From contig JANEZZ010002067.1 in the NCBI GenBank assembly GCA_026122225.1, positions 992,001-1,056,000 on the forward strand: a DNA stretch of 64,000 bases, in the 5' to 3' direction. Origin of the DNA: Heloderma charlesbogerti (lineage: Eukaryota; Chordata; Lepidosauria; Squamata; Helodermatidae). The position numbers and the translations under genes are program-made. How positions within the stretch are numbered: the first letter of the stretch is position 1; every line of letters starts with the position of its first letter. This document shows, piece after piece, positions 11,820-24,372 of the stretch. Below the pieces are notes generated by a model. It saw only the letters and a program-made list of their open reading frames with translations, did not search any database and had not been told where the DNA came from.

Positions 11820-12237
11820 TAGGGATGCCCACCAGTAGGAAATCCATCTCTCTTTTGGCTCAGTGGAATTCCGTGGCATGCCCGACTTGGCTGAGCTACC
11901 AAGCTGCATTTGTAGCTGAGCTGCAGCTTTTTCCCTAAACACCGCGAACTTCTTACATATTTTTCTTGTGGTGAGCCACAATTTGTGCAAATAGGGATTT
12001 GCACAAATTGAGGTCGAAATTTATGCAAATTCGCAGTAGCAAATTATGCAAATTTGCACAAAATTCAGCCACAATTTCCACAAATTAAAAAAAAAAAAAC
12101 AGAGAACCCGTGAACTGTCCTGACTTGCTGAAGATTGAGTCGGGCTCCACAGTGGAAAATGGACCGAAGTCCAGGGGGCTGAAACAATGAAAACTTATCA
12201 AGCTCCACCCCCCAAATGGATTCCTCTGACATCCCTA
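11820..12237. mobile_element. hAT-like MITE (TAGGGATG, AT-rich), best copy
   Basis: 418 bp, from TAGGGATGCCC to ACATCCCTA, flanked by a perfect 8-bp duplication GTCAGTTT (11812-11819 and 12238-12245). The interior has runs of CAAATTTGCA words. Relatives lie at 5270-5695 and probably 22739-23134. No coding capacity. Confidence 0.88.
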
Positions 12238-12245
12238 GTCAGTTT

Positions 12246-13288
12246 CTATGACTATGCATGCATGGGAATATAAGAACCTGTTTTTGGCACTGTGCCAAAT
12301 CCCCTCCTGGGCATTCACAACCTCTTTGCTTCCCTGCAAAAGAGGCAGTTGTTTTTCTGCTTCCTTCCCAGAAATAGTGAGAATTTCTGAGAAATTTCTT
12401 AGTGCGCAGTGCTTAAGGGCTTACTTACTGTAACAAGATGGCCGAGATATATGTGATCTTTGTTTTTGAATGTAGGTCCCATTGTCCTGAGATTTGCAGC
12501 CCCTCCAGCCTCTTGTGCTTTCTGAAAAGCCCCTTAGAGGACTTAGCCAGGACTTCTTCCATTGGGGGTTTCCAGTATTGCTGCCTACTGAGAGCCTGAA
12601 AGCTGAGGGAGGGAGGGGGGAGAAGGAGGTTCTTTCCTTTTAACAACAAAAACAAACATGTGAGGTTCAGTTTTCTCACCCCTCTCCTCAATTTTTGGAA
12701 GTGATTTATTTTCCCCCGTTCCCCAACAAATAGTCAAAAATAAATAGATTGGAAAACTCAGCACAGCACTACCTGCCTTATACAAAGTCACACCCAGGAT
12801 GAAACCCAGGAACTTCTGCATGAAGGACATGTTCTGTACTTCTCAATTATGACCCTTCCCCCAATCTTGTTATATTGAAATCTTGAAAAACATATTCTGC
12901 TTCAAATATCCAAGTAAGATCAGTACAAGTCTCTCTCCTGTTTTAATCCCCTGATCATGACATATTTACTTTCTCATAGGATGTTCAAAGTCAAATTGCT
13001 TTTTTTGCAATTGAAATCATTTCAAATGTATTCAAGGCATTTGTGCTAATGAACCACTTTGCCTGTGTCTCCAGTAATCACACAAGTGCAGATCTTTCAT
13101 TGAGGCTTGAAGAAAGCTAAAATATTTTTGATGCCAGATATTACCTGTACCAGGTTTAAATGTCCCAAGAGCTAGTTATCTTGAAATTACATTTTTAAAC
13201 AATGTTGTAAAAGTAAACTAAACAAGGGAACAATATTTTTTCTGACTATGAGAGCTATTACGCATGGCTTTGGATTACCATTACTTAT
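12246..13288. other. Intergenic, no gene seen
   Basis: No recognisable protein or repeat family. A T/C-rich and A-rich stretch lies near 12600-12730. Confidence 0.35.
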
Positions 13289-14060
13289 TAGAGGTGTGTA
13301 CTGACCATAAGGTTTGACTAAGATCCCAATTCAGCACTTCTTCAAACGGCCTGATTCTGCTCAGGTTGATTCAGATTCCACTTCAACTCGGGTAATGAAT
13401 CTGAGCCAAGATTCAGAAATACAAGGCTATTGACTATTATGAGAAATCAAATCAAACAATGGTGATAACATTTTTAATGCTTGTCAGAAGTGGATGAAAT
13501 GTGCAGGCATCAGAGTCCATTTAGAGGGGAATTATGCCTGCCAGATTTTTTTTTGGGGGGGGGGATGCAGGGGTTTTGTCCTATGCACCTTTTATTTGGG
13601 GGGAGAGGGGAGGTTGAGGAAACTGCTGATAACTTTTTTATTTCTTGGAATAATCGAATGAAAACTGTAGTGGGGATTAAGCCTGCCAAGTTTCAGATGC
13701 ATAAGTGCAGGGAGTTTTATGCAAGAACAGCCTTTACATTTTGAGGACACACTTATCCCCCTATGTTCCTTGTGGGCCATTTGGCAGATGCCATAGAAGT
13801 GGCCCTAAGTAAGAAAACCTTAAAGTTTCAGAAGGATACGTGTAGCAGTTGATATGGAAGGAGAATCCTCAAATTTGAAGGAGTGATTCACTAACCCTTC
13901 CCTCCTCCCCCTGCCACATGTATTTTGGGCAATTTTTATGAAAATGGCATATATGCCAGTAAAACCTGCAAAGGTTCAGAAGGATAGATACAGGAGTGAG
14001 GGAATTTTGATGATTTAAAACTAGTTTATGGGGGGGGTTCATAGTGAAACCTGGTGTCAC
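13289..14060 (-). mobile_element. hAT-like element of the TAGGGATGTGCA group, inverted copy
   Basis: Starts TAGAGGTGTGTACTGACC, matching the reversed right ends of the copies at 15470-16450 and 33785-34492. The interior shares CAAGTTTCAGATGCATAAG and GAAAATGG-type words. The right limit is approximate and no duplication was found. Confidence 0.45.
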
Positions 14061-14860
14061 TGAGTCACCAAGGAATCAGATTCAGGGACATTCACACCTG
14101 GTAATCCGAAGGAATGGATTTGTGGACACCTAGCACACAATCACATGGAAGAATATGTCAGTTTGAACTTGCCCTAAGAAAATGAGACAATTTCCAGCTA
14201 CTTCAAGAACAATAAACAACACAGAAATTAAAATTCTCTCTTCTTAAACATTTTATGTTGCTATCACCGGATCTCATATCAGCTTAGACATTAAGACATT
14301 TGCAATGTAGCTGTTTGCACCTAGAATATAGATGGGGTGATTATTTGAAGCAGGAGTGCTTGAAAACGTTAGCATCCCACTCAAATTGGAGTGGCCCCAA
14401 ATTTAGGTAAGCACAATCCCCTTTGAGTCTGCAGTGAAGTTAAATTGGGGCTTACACTATGTTTCCACCATTTGCAGTCAGCTTTGTATAGCCCAGGAGA
14501 GGCCACAGCGATTCTCAGGGCTGCACTGGGCCCACAATTCTCTAATTCTCTAACAGATATTGTTTAATCAAAATAGCAGCTTATTCTTCAGTGGGGAGGG
14601 GGGGAGGCTATTACATGTCATTGATTCAGGTTCTGCTGGGGCAGATTTTGAACCTGCCAGCATTCTCCCTGTATCTTTGAATATGAAAATAAGTTAATGT
14701 TTGAGCAATTCATAGATGGCTGCTATGCAGACATCGTTCTTTGGTACATTCCTGCTGATCGCAACTTTCTTGGTACATTCCTGCCCATTGCAAATCATGG
14801 AAGTTGCCATGGCTGATAATAACATGATGTATCAGATGTTGATATCAGATGGGGATGGGG
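14061..14860. other. Intergenic, no gene seen
   Basis: Largely non-repetitive DNA with no supported feature. Confidence 0.35.
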
Positions 14861-14864
14861 CCAT

Positions 14865-14995
14865 AATTTAGTGGTACAGAACATGCTTTGCATGCAAAAT
14901 TCTCAGGTCCGGTCCCTGCCATCACCAGATAGAACTGGGAAAGACTCCTATCTGAAACCCTGATGAGCGGCTGTCAGTCAGTGTAGACCAGCCTT
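14865..14995 (+). mobile_element. tRNA-Ala-derived SINE, diverged
   Basis: Shows TTTAGTGGTACAGAACATGC, TTTGCATGCAAAATTCTC and CTGTCAGTCAGTGTAGACC, the pattern of the better copy at 29594. Strongly diverged and lacking the 3' end. Confidence 0.55.
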
Positions 14996-15469
14996 GCCCA
15001 TCTTGGTGCCCTCTGAAAGTTTTGGATTTAAATTCCCATCAGCCCTGCCGTAGACAAAACTGATTGAGGTTAAGCAATGGGCTGACTTGATACATGTCTG
15101 CTTGTTATGTTCCTTTATGTTTAGTGTTAGTGTTACAGAAATCAACATTCTAAATGGATGCCTCTCCAAAATTTAAAGTAATTTGCTCTGTGCCAATGGC
15201 CATGGACAGAACACGGGAAGGCACTCAAGGGCACTTTGTTACTTACACAAGACAGAGCTGTGTTCCTGTAATTCCAGCAGCCATGAGTACATGACAATAT
15301 GTGCAAACCTACCCCTCAAAATCACATGACCACTGGATCTCTCAGACTACTTTATATCACCAAGACATCCCAGTGGTTTTGCTAATGGGAAAACTACTCT
15401 GGGTGTTTCTTGGCCCTAGATACATTATTATTGGCTAACCACATTTATATAGCATGTGTATATAGAAAC

Positions 15470-16450
15470 TAGGGATGTGCATCGGACAAATTCCAAAACC
15501 TGGGCAGAATTGGGCCACTTGGGTTCAGTTCTGTTGGGACCAAGGTGAAGCAGGTTTCTCTCCAAATCCAATAGAACTGAAGCTGCTCCAGAACAAGGAT
15601 TTGTTACTTACTTTTGTTTCAGATATGATTCATGCCTGCAGACTTTATGTCTTCAAATAGCATATTTTGGTTTAGTTTTTTTCTAAACACTACAGGGTCA
15701 GAAACTTTGTAGGTTCCTGGTCTGGGGACACTTCCATGATGAATGCCGTTTTCATGCAAATTAACCAAAAACCACAATCACTTACCACAAAAAAACTGGA
15801 GAACTCCCCTTCCACATGAACGACTGCATCTATCCTTCTGATACTTTGCAGGTTTCTTATTTCAGGACCCCTCCAGACTGTCTGTCATTTTCAGAAAAAT
15901 GGTCCACAAGGGAGATGTCCTCTTGGGAAACCCTCAAAATGTCAAGGCTGTTCTTATACAAAACCCCCTGTGGCAATTGTTCTTAAATCTGGCAGATCTG
16001 ATTCCCTTCAAGGGGGCAACTATACCTGCAATTTTCACCCGATTCTGCCAAGAAATAATAATTTTAGAAGTTATTGGCAGTTCCCTTTTTTAAAAAAAAA
16101 ATATCAAAATATAAAACTATGTCATGTAGCACACACACACAAACACAAACCTTGCAACTATTTTTCTGACATTGTGCAGTTGTAATAGCCTTCTACAGAG
16201 CTACTCTGCCTGCAACAATCAACCAATTGTGACAAAGAGGGGAAAAAAGTTATAGTTACTTTTTAATTTCCCATGATAGCCAATGGGAAACACAAAGCCT
16301 TGGTTTTCCAAACCTCAACTGAGGTTCAGTACCGAATCAAAGCAGACTGTTTCTGAACCAGTCTGAGCGGAAGTGGCCCATTTTCTGAAGCACCAGATAG
16401 AGGTCCAAGTAAAAGTAGCCCCTTAGGAGGGGGTCAGTGCACAACTCCCA
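15470..16450 (+). mobile_element. hAT-like non-autonomous element (981 bp)
   Basis: Left end TAGGGATGTGCATC, right end GTGCACAACTCCCA (reversed TGGGAGTTGTGCAC). The flanks ATAGAAAC and ACAGAAAC match at 7 of 8 positions. Shares long similarity with 33785-34492 (both carry AATGGTCCACAAGG and GTCTGT.ATTTTCA words). No transposase frame. Confidence 0.7.
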
Positions 16451-16459
16451 ACAGAAACC

Positions 16460-17880
16460 TGACTTTGAAGGTTGTGGTTCTTTGATAGGGAAGGTTAAGA
16501 CAAAATGCCCTACATTTTTTACCCTGTTCCCCACCAGACCTGTATATACCTCACAAAAAAATGAGCATTATAAGATAATGGTGCCTTATTTATTCTAAGC
16601 TACAAATGTTTATGATTCAACATTGGATTACTATAAGCAAGCCATGAGTAGAAAGGGAGGAGTGTACCCCTAGGAAGTGGAAGTGGAATCATTTAGGGTT
16701 TAGTGCTACAATTGATGACTGAGACTGTACCACCCACAGTGTTCCTGTAGTGATGTAGGTACCAAAGTGTTCCATGTGGGTGGATGGAGGGAAGGCAATT
16801 CCATGGAGCACCAGCAGAGAACTGAAACCTGCAGCAGCATTGCAGGTATTTCAAATCTAGCTATGATTGCACAGAACTAAGCATTGCACGGAGTTATGTA
16901 AAGTTTGTACGTTCCACACTTCTATCATCTGTAGCATCATTTCATAAAATTTAGGAACAAATCAGATCCTGCTAGCGGTGAGGCTCTTGGTGAGATTTCT
17001 TTTTGTTTCATTATTTCAAAGTTAATCAAGGCAATTTGGTATTTTTAGACTAACACTAGCAGACACATTACTAGCATGTAGATGCTACAGGTTTCAACTA
17101 CATGAACACATTTTAGAAGGAATCTCTGAGGCTTCAGCATATCCAGTGCTCTGTAGAGCTGTTGCTAGCAGGTTGCAAGGAGCAGCAGAGGTGATTTTTG
17201 CCTCTCTGTCTTCCATTTAAATGTTTTTCCTGTAGGTGGGCCTCTGAGCCTGTCTAGAGAGGGCACACTGGTGAGACTATAGGATTTCTCTTGTCCTGTC
17301 CTGTCCCTTCCTCTACCCACCCACCGGAATGCCACCTTTTCCTTCCCTCCAAGGCTGTATTTGCAAACTTGGGAAGCAGCTGGCATGGTTCTTTTTGTAG
17401 CAGCTGCAAGGGGGTGGAGGAAGTTGAATGGAACTCAGAGACACACACATCCCAAATTTGTCCATGGCCTCGGGGGGGGATTCCAAACTATCCCAGGGAG
17501 CAGAGGAGTGCTCCTTAATCAAAATAATTAATGCATTTTAAAAACAAAATAACCTTGAGATGTGCACCGCGGGGATGCTTAGTATGCATACCAAGTTTCA
17601 GGTGTCTAGGTTTCATGGTCTTGACACTATGGTACTGATGGACAGACACATATCGTCTTTTATTATTATAGAGAAAATAAATACATCTCTGCAATAAACA
17701 CAATTACAAGACTGTGTCATGTTACAATGCACGTATCAGGGACTTCAGGAGGTGGGGCACTTCATAGAGAGACATGCCCCAGGCAAAATATAACCAGGTT
17801 CCTTTTATTTGCATCACAGAGCTGTGGGGCCCCACAGTGTCGGTAGCCATGACCTTTTCTGAAGTACTGCATACTAGTGC
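16460..17880. other. Intergenic, no gene seen
   Basis: No supported gene. 17540-17650 (ACCAAGTTTCAGGTGTCTAGG, then GATGGACAGACACAT) looks like a fragment of a dispersed repeat of unknown class. Confidence 0.3.
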
Positions 17881-18313
17881 TTCTCTAAGTGTTTACACAA
17901 AAAGGAGGAAAGGAAAGGGAGTATAATATCAAAAATACATTGGGAGGGTTAAGTCTGTCACCCCAGGGAAAACAAAGTCTCTTGGAGGGAAAGCAAACCT
18001 CATTTCAGTTTCCTCTTCCACTGAAGTTAAGAGCTGGTGCTGTTGCTTCCAAATTGCTGGGAAGGCCACCAGAACTGGGCTCTATTTATCTCCTGCAAGT
18101 CTCCATTTTCTCCTGTGACATGCCCTCCCTTTTTCCCTCCACTTTTCTTCCTGCTGCTCCTCTCTGCTTCCTTCCCGTGCCTGCAAGAGAATGTGGGGTT
18201 TTATTCTTGAAGCTGAAGGCCTTGCCTTCCTTCCCCAGCTTGTTCGATGAGTCCTTCTCCCAACCACCACCAACTGCAGCATATGGCTTCTTAGTTGCAG
18301 AGCCACCGGGGCA

Positions 18314-18951
18314 TAGGGATGGTGGAGAATTCCGCCATGGATTTCAGTGAGGCCGAATGCACTAGCATTCAGCCCCCCGAAATCCGTGGTGGAATGGCCT
18401 GTCACCCCCTGCCCCCCCCCGCGGATCCCCCCCAGGATGAGACTTACCTGGGACAGATGTTCCGGATGGCGGCGGCTCCAGCAGCAGCTTCAGCGGAGGC
18501 GGCAGCTGGTCTTTCGACCGGCTGCTGCAGCTGCCATTTGCATTCTGGCCTTTGCCGTGATAGGCTACGTAAGTATTTACATAGACTAAAACGGCAAAAA
18601 ATAAGGAACGCAAATGGCGGCCGCCGTAGCCGCCGCCATTTGCATACGCTGTTGTTGTTTTTTAACCCAGACGTGATAGGCTATGTAAAGACTTACATAG
18701 CCTATCACGGCTCCTTGGCTGGATGCAAATGGTGGCTGCTACGGTGGCCGCCATTTGCGTCTGCACCAGCCAGTCCGCGGCCGGAAATCCGGCTATGGAC
18801 GGCCCTGGCCTGATCCGGCCATCGAGGATTCCAGGGGGGAGGACTGGATTGCCTCCTCCCCTGTCGAGGATTCCGGGGGGAGGGACAGAGCGCCTCCCCC
18901 ACCACCACGAACACAATCTGTGAAAAGGTACGTAACTTTCATACATCCCTA
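18314..18951 (+). mobile_element. Hairpin-array hAT-like element, copy 2 (638 bp)
   Basis: Perfect 8-bp duplication CCGGGGCA (18306-18313 and 18952-18959) with ends TAGGGATG and CATCCCTA. Internal palindromes alternate between the TAGGCTACGTAA type (about 18557-18598 and 18671-18711) and the GCAAATGGCGGCC type (about 18611-18645 and 18724-18758). Outward donor-like sites: minus CAG|GTAAGTC at 18447 and plus AAG|GTACGT at 18928. GC-rich core, no transposase. Confidence 0.92.
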
Positions 18952-19249
18952 CCGGGGCAGAAGCTCATCTTGTTTGCCAGCAAGGCTGGTGACTTAAAGG
19001 CAACTTTCACCTTGCATGGGATGAGGCTGACCATGTCATGCGTGCAGAGCTGGCTGCTGGCTGGCTACACACAGCAGTTGCTTACTCCCTACTGAAGAGG
19101 CTGTAAAAAAAAAGGCACAGAACTGAAGTGCTTTACTGCTAAAGTTAATGTGTTTAAAGTTAAAGTTACGCATGTTTCTAAGTGTGGGTTGCTGTTGCAG
19201 AACTGGGGCAAAATGCATGTCGGTTACTACAAAAAAATGGCATTTTATA

Positions 19250-19950
19250 CACTGCAAGCCTGTTGTTTTATTCAGCTTTAATAGAAAGCTTCACCTAATC
19301 ATTCATTAGTGTTATCATCTCTCTCTCTCAGTAGACAGAAGTTCTTCTTTTCAATGGCTATCATTGAACTTCATCTTGACAGCCTTCAAATACTCAGGGC
19401 ATCTTTATTAGAACTAGGCTGAGGGCTTCAACTCCTCAACTCAGTTTCAATGATAAATAACCCAGTAGCTTAAAACAGCAGTCACTATAACTGATAGTAC
19501 ATTAGTAATAATGATGAGCAAATTGCAGGCACCAGCTCTTTATATCCATTGTCTCCTCTCCGGAAGGATAATCCAGAGAACCTGGACAGACTCAAAGTAT
19601 AACTAGCAGTTGTTTTGGCAGAAAATTAATTTATTTCAATTTCATTCTGCTGGCCCGAGTCTTTTGTTAGTTAATTCATTAGTGACAGAAGTCTGAATTT
19701 TGCTTACTTGCCAGGACTCCTAAAATTACATGTTTCATTAGGCAGTGATGGTCTGAAAGGCAAAGAAAAGGTTAGATAAATGGTATTTATAGCATGGCTG
19801 CAATTATGAAACCAGTTCTGGCTTGATTCAGTGAGTTGTAATCTCTTTGCCCTGTTGAAATGCCTCATAATAACTAGGGTTTATTAAGGGGACATCTTCA
19901 TAGAGGAATAAGAGAAGAAAAATCTGGTTCTAAACTGCTCAGATGTATAT
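19250..19950. promoter_or_regulatory. Candidate conserved noncoding stretch
   Basis: About 700 bp of AT-rich, low-repeat DNA with many homeodomain-like TTAATT/TAAT words (for example near 19625 and 19665) and no coding potential. Comparison with other reptiles or birds would decide. Confidence 0.3.
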
Positions 19951-20888
19951 CCCACTAACGCACTTTCATTTGATTAGAGTTCTGCATTGCTCTATACAGC
20001 ATGTGTCAGAATGAGGCATAAACTCAAAGGCACTCCTTTTTTTTTTCAATAATGGCATATACATCTTTTTCGTTACAAGAAACGGCTCATCCAAAAGGCC
20101 GGTGTTATTCAGAATTGACCGTAAACTCATGATTTAACTGACCCTTATATATGTTCACCATAGCCTTTTTCACACATGCCTTGCATGAAGGGGAATTACT
20201 CGTAGAACAGGGCTTCAGGGCTGCACTTTGTCTCCATCCCAAGATCACACTGAACCAATGGCCGGACCCCAGTGTCCACGCGCTAGAGTTTTCCCATATT
20301 CTGGAACCCTGCACCATCAGAGTTCCAGAATGCAGGGAAAGCCTATGTGTGTAGAGTTCTATGGGAGTAGGCACCCCCTTGTCCACATCTAACGTGGGGT
20401 TGTCAAGGTAGGGTAAGCAGTTGTCACATAACCTCACGGGCAGGGGCAGAGGCGAAGGCCCAATCTAAGTGTTACTCCCCTTCACACGGGTCACACATGA
20501 AGGAAGGAGGCTCATGACTCAGTGTTAGCTGAAAATGTATTTCTCTGTAGCAGCCAGTTTTGCTGAATCGTGGATTCTCAGTACTTCTTCACTTCATCAA
20601 GGATTTTCAGTTATGCCAGCCTATTCTATTAATCCAGATCCGCATGCTATATATGCAAGAAGACTTAATATCAGACAGTGATAGATTTGTGTAAACTGGA
20701 TGAAAGCAAGAATGCTTGAGTGGCCCAGATATTTGCTGCCTCAAGCTGAGCCCAAACAGAAGCACATAGACACACATAGACACCAAAGTCAATGCTTTAA
20801 AACAATGCTTTTTTTCTGCCGAGTATTCCCTTGGAGGCAATCTGTCAAGGACCACATGCCAGTGGTTGTCCTGCTCCATTGCAGATTC

Positions 20889-21103
20889 TCTACATTACAA
20901 CTTTAAACTGGTTTCAAACTGGTTTATCTAAAGGGATCCTGCAGTTTCATGAGGGTGCTGAGAATTCTTTGCTAGAGACCCCTGTCCCCTGCCCAAGCGG
21001 CCCCTCTTCCTAGAGCTACAATTCCCAGAATTCCTGTATTTGGTAGCTGTAATCACTAAAAACAGGTTTGAAACCAGTTTAAAGTTGTAATGTAGATTGC
21101 CCC
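20889..21103. mobile_element. Foldback MITE with about 38-bp inverted ends
   Basis: The left end CTACATTACAACTTTAAACT continues to GGTTTCAAACTGGTTT; the right end is its reverse complement with one or two differences, closing at AAGTTGTAATGTAG. The interior holds ACAATTCCCAGAATTCC. Target duplication is unclear. Confidence 0.7.
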
Positions 21104-21109
21104 TCTGTC

Positions 21110-21990
21110 ATCCCTACTATGTGAGGGGATGCAGGGGGCTGAATTGCGAGGAAATGAAGCCGGGCAATGGCTGCTGAAAAAGTTCTGGAGTAGAGCAGGT
21201 TCTGAACCCCAGACAGAACTGTCGGCACTGACTCAGATACTGGGGGCTCAAATTCAGGATCATGGAGATCAACCCTGCAACTGAGTAAGTCACGTTACCC
21301 CAGCGCCGGCCTAGAGCAATTGACAGGTTTTATAGCCAGGCCAGGAGAGTCTTTCTGGGAGCTGCATCTGTGTTTTTAAATGGCCAGTGCCCTTTTCCAT
21401 AATCACTGGATTCTCGTAGATGACGAGGGTCTGGGGAGTGAGGACCTGGTTTGGGATGCTTCTCAGTGCCTCCCTGCTAGCTGGAGGAGTCCGAAGTCTA
21501 CTCCTTGGAGTCAGGGGCAGTGGTGCTTCCTGAGTCTCACATGGGCAGTGTGCAGGACCCAAGGTGGTGAGTCTCACCTGTGAAGGTCCAGGAACTGCTT
21601 CTTATGACTCCTCCCATGTCACTGCCACTGGAAACCTCAATCACAGAGGGCTCTTGCTCCGAGGCCTAGTGGGTTATGACCAGATCCAAATGTGGGTGGG
21701 GCCACCCTGTTTCCCCCCCCCCTTTCTTTTCCCTCTCTCTCATTCTTTCTCCCTTTCTGACACCTTTTCTCCCCCTCCCCTTTTTCTCCCTGCCCAGTGC
21801 ACTTCCAGGAAAGGGACAGATCACTCTTGCCAGAGGTCCAAACTGACTGCTTAGGCATTTGACATTAGGCCAAGGGGGGCATAAAATGAGGCTGAGGATG
21901 GCAAGCAGCCCAAGGACCATAGCTTTTCATTTCTCTGATACTTTTCTTGTGGATGTGTTGGTTTCAAACAGTTCTTAAGAAAGTTGCACT
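21110..21990. other. Intergenic, no gene seen
   Basis: Includes a pyrimidine tract at about 21710-21790. Open frames are compositional. Confidence 0.35.
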
Positions 21991-22000
21991 TGAATCCTTT

Positions 22001-22025
22001 CTTCTTCTTCTTCTTCTTCTTCTTT
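22001..22025 (+). repeat. (TTC)n microsatellite
   Basis: Eight perfect TTC units. Confidence 0.9.
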
Positions 22026-22194
22026 TAACTTCAACAAGGAAAATAATTTGTGCATTTTTTATATTTATTTTTAAATTAACCATCAAAGTATTTTTCATGC
22101 TGGAATGTTTGATGACTGCCAACATTTACAGAATGCTTGAAGCTGTTGAAATGTCTGAAGTGATGGGTGAAATGGAACAAGGGAACTAGCAGCA

Positions 22195-22660
22195 TCAGCC
22201 TGGCTTGCCCTAGTGTCTCATTTAGCGGCTAATGATTCTATTAGCATAATTATACAATGAAGAAGAGGCTGCAAATGTATCACACAAATAAAAATACGAT
22301 AATGTGTAAAGATTACAGTTATTTGGCCTCCTAATTAAATTTCCCTCTTGGCCTTCCTGTCATAACTTTGACTAAATGAACACATCATCCATGTCATTTG
22401 ATGGGCCGTTAAGAGGCTCGAATGCAATAAGCAAAACTGTACATGAACGTCGGTCAGATCCCTTTTTGTGCAACATGCCTTTTCTGATGGAATACAATTC
22501 TGATGGAATCATATTTAAATTCATTACACTGTATGCAACTGAATCAAAGCCTCCTGCTGACATCCCAGCAGTTTTATCTGAAGTTCTAATGCCAATCATA
22601 CTGACCTTGTAATGTTTCTGACAATTTTTCAATTCGCCCAAAATCAATTCTGTCAGCATA
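22195..22660. promoter_or_regulatory. Candidate conserved noncoding stretch
   Basis: Repeat-poor DNA with dense AT-rich motifs (ATTAGCATAATTATAC, CTAATTAAATTTCC) and no real ORF. Of the unique intergenic blocks it looks most like a conserved vertebrate noncoding element, judged by eye only. Confidence 0.35.
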
Positions 22661-22738
22661 TATATTCATAAATGAGAAGGTCACTGTCATCCTGGCTTTC
22701 ATATTTTATGGGATTTTGTATTATTACATGGTTTTGTC

Positions 22739-23134
22739 TAGGAATGTATGAGAAATTCATTCCAGTTCATTTTTTTAAATCAGGATTTACCCAGTTTGCA
22801 CCTTCCAGACTGAACACAGACTTGGATGCAATCTGTGGTCAAAGTCCATACATTTTTGAGCTCACAATGTGATTCATGGACCTAGAAAATGGCATTCGAC
22901 AGCATGCATATATTTGAAGAATGCACACAAATATGCTTTAATTAATGGGCATACATTTCCAAGATCCGCACAATTGATGAATACATTTGGAAAAATGTGC
23001 ATGAAAATGCTCACAGATTTTTATGCGAAAAGAAAAACAAATCTCACAATACAGACTCAACTCGTAATAAGCTTTGAGATAGAATTCAAATAACTTTGGC
23101 GAGCCTGAGAGTTTTGTTGATTCACACATCCCTA
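22739..23134. mobile_element. hAT-like MITE, diverged copy
   Basis: Starts TAGGAATGTATGAG and ends CACACATCCCTA. The flanks GTTTTGTC and GTTCCGGC agree at 5 of 8 positions, with most differences being transitions. Interior rich in ATGCACA and AATGTGCATG words. Confidence 0.55.
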
Positions 23135-24049
23135 GTTCCGGCACATCAGTGATAGGAATTTGATGTTACCTTCACCACAGGCATGCTGCCTCCTAGAGGA
23201 ATTGTTCACTGAGAAGATCATATTATCAGGGAACAGTATACGCCGTGTTAAAAAAAAAACATACCCCAAATCCTGTGCCATTTAAAGTCATGCACACTTG
23301 CACTATTGTTAAAATGCTGTGAAAGCCACTCTTCAGAAAGACAGAAGAGAGAAACAGACAAACAGACAGACAGACAGATCCTGGATATGACCAGTACCCC
23401 TGGCCCTAGCATCCTCTTTTTTCTGGGCATGTCCAAGTACTTATTTTGACCTACTGAGTCCTAAACAACTTGATCTCACGTATGTTTTTGCCTCCTCCCC
23501 AATGTTCCATGTCCCATCATTATTAAGATCAACCAAGAGTAGTCTCCTAACTTTAGAATTTTTATATATTTCTTAATTTTATATTGTTTTTATTATTATA
23601 CCATATACAAGCAAATGGAAATTAAAACCAAATTAAATTATCTCAATAGTCACTGTTACAATGAAAATCTGGAACACGTTTATTGAAAATTCACTATAAT
23701 CAAATACAAAGATTGTGCATTTGCCATAAGATGATGATGTACTATACAAAAATTAAGGAAGGATGAATATCTATTCCCAAACAAGGCCTGTTTTTGCCTT
23801 CCTTCTCTATCCATCAGTTGTGCCAACTTTTTCCCTACTTAAAATCACTACTTGCTGTAATTTATTTCCTGTAATTTGCAGAGGGAAGGTTTCAATTGAA
23901 ATTTTGGGCTCGGTTCCTTGGATTTTGAATCTCTGGGTCTGGGAAAGGCAGGGCTTCTTGTCACCACAGAGATGCTGTCCTGTCTGTAGTAGCCATTTAA
24001 ACTCATTACACACATGCGGTGCTGTTGAAATACTGCATGTGTGTAATGG

Positions 24050-24372
24050 ACTCCTTGGAGTACACCAGGAAAAGAGCCTTCAGTGTGGTTGCTCCTTCCT
24101 ATGGACTTCCCTGCCTTTGGAGGTCAGGTGGGCACCAACGTTGTGTAGCTTTTGACGCCTCCTGAAAGCATCGTTATTTCAGGAAGTCTTCCTTGAGAGA
24201 CTGGCCACAGTTTATCAAACTTGGTTTTATCAGAACTCTGTTTCTTTTTTAAAACATTAAATTATTGTAAAGCAGTGTTTTTATTCTTTATCCTGTCTGC
24301 TGTTCACCGCTCTGAGGTCTTTGGGTGTGGAGCGGTATACAAATACTGTAAGCAAAATAAATAAATAAATAC
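24050..24372 (+). mobile_element. L2 LINE, 3' end
   Basis: Contains the late-ORF2 remnant around AAAAGAGCCTTCAGTGTGG and ends GAGCGGTATACAAATACTG then AAATAAATAAATAAAT, the L2 3' tail. Confidence 0.7.
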
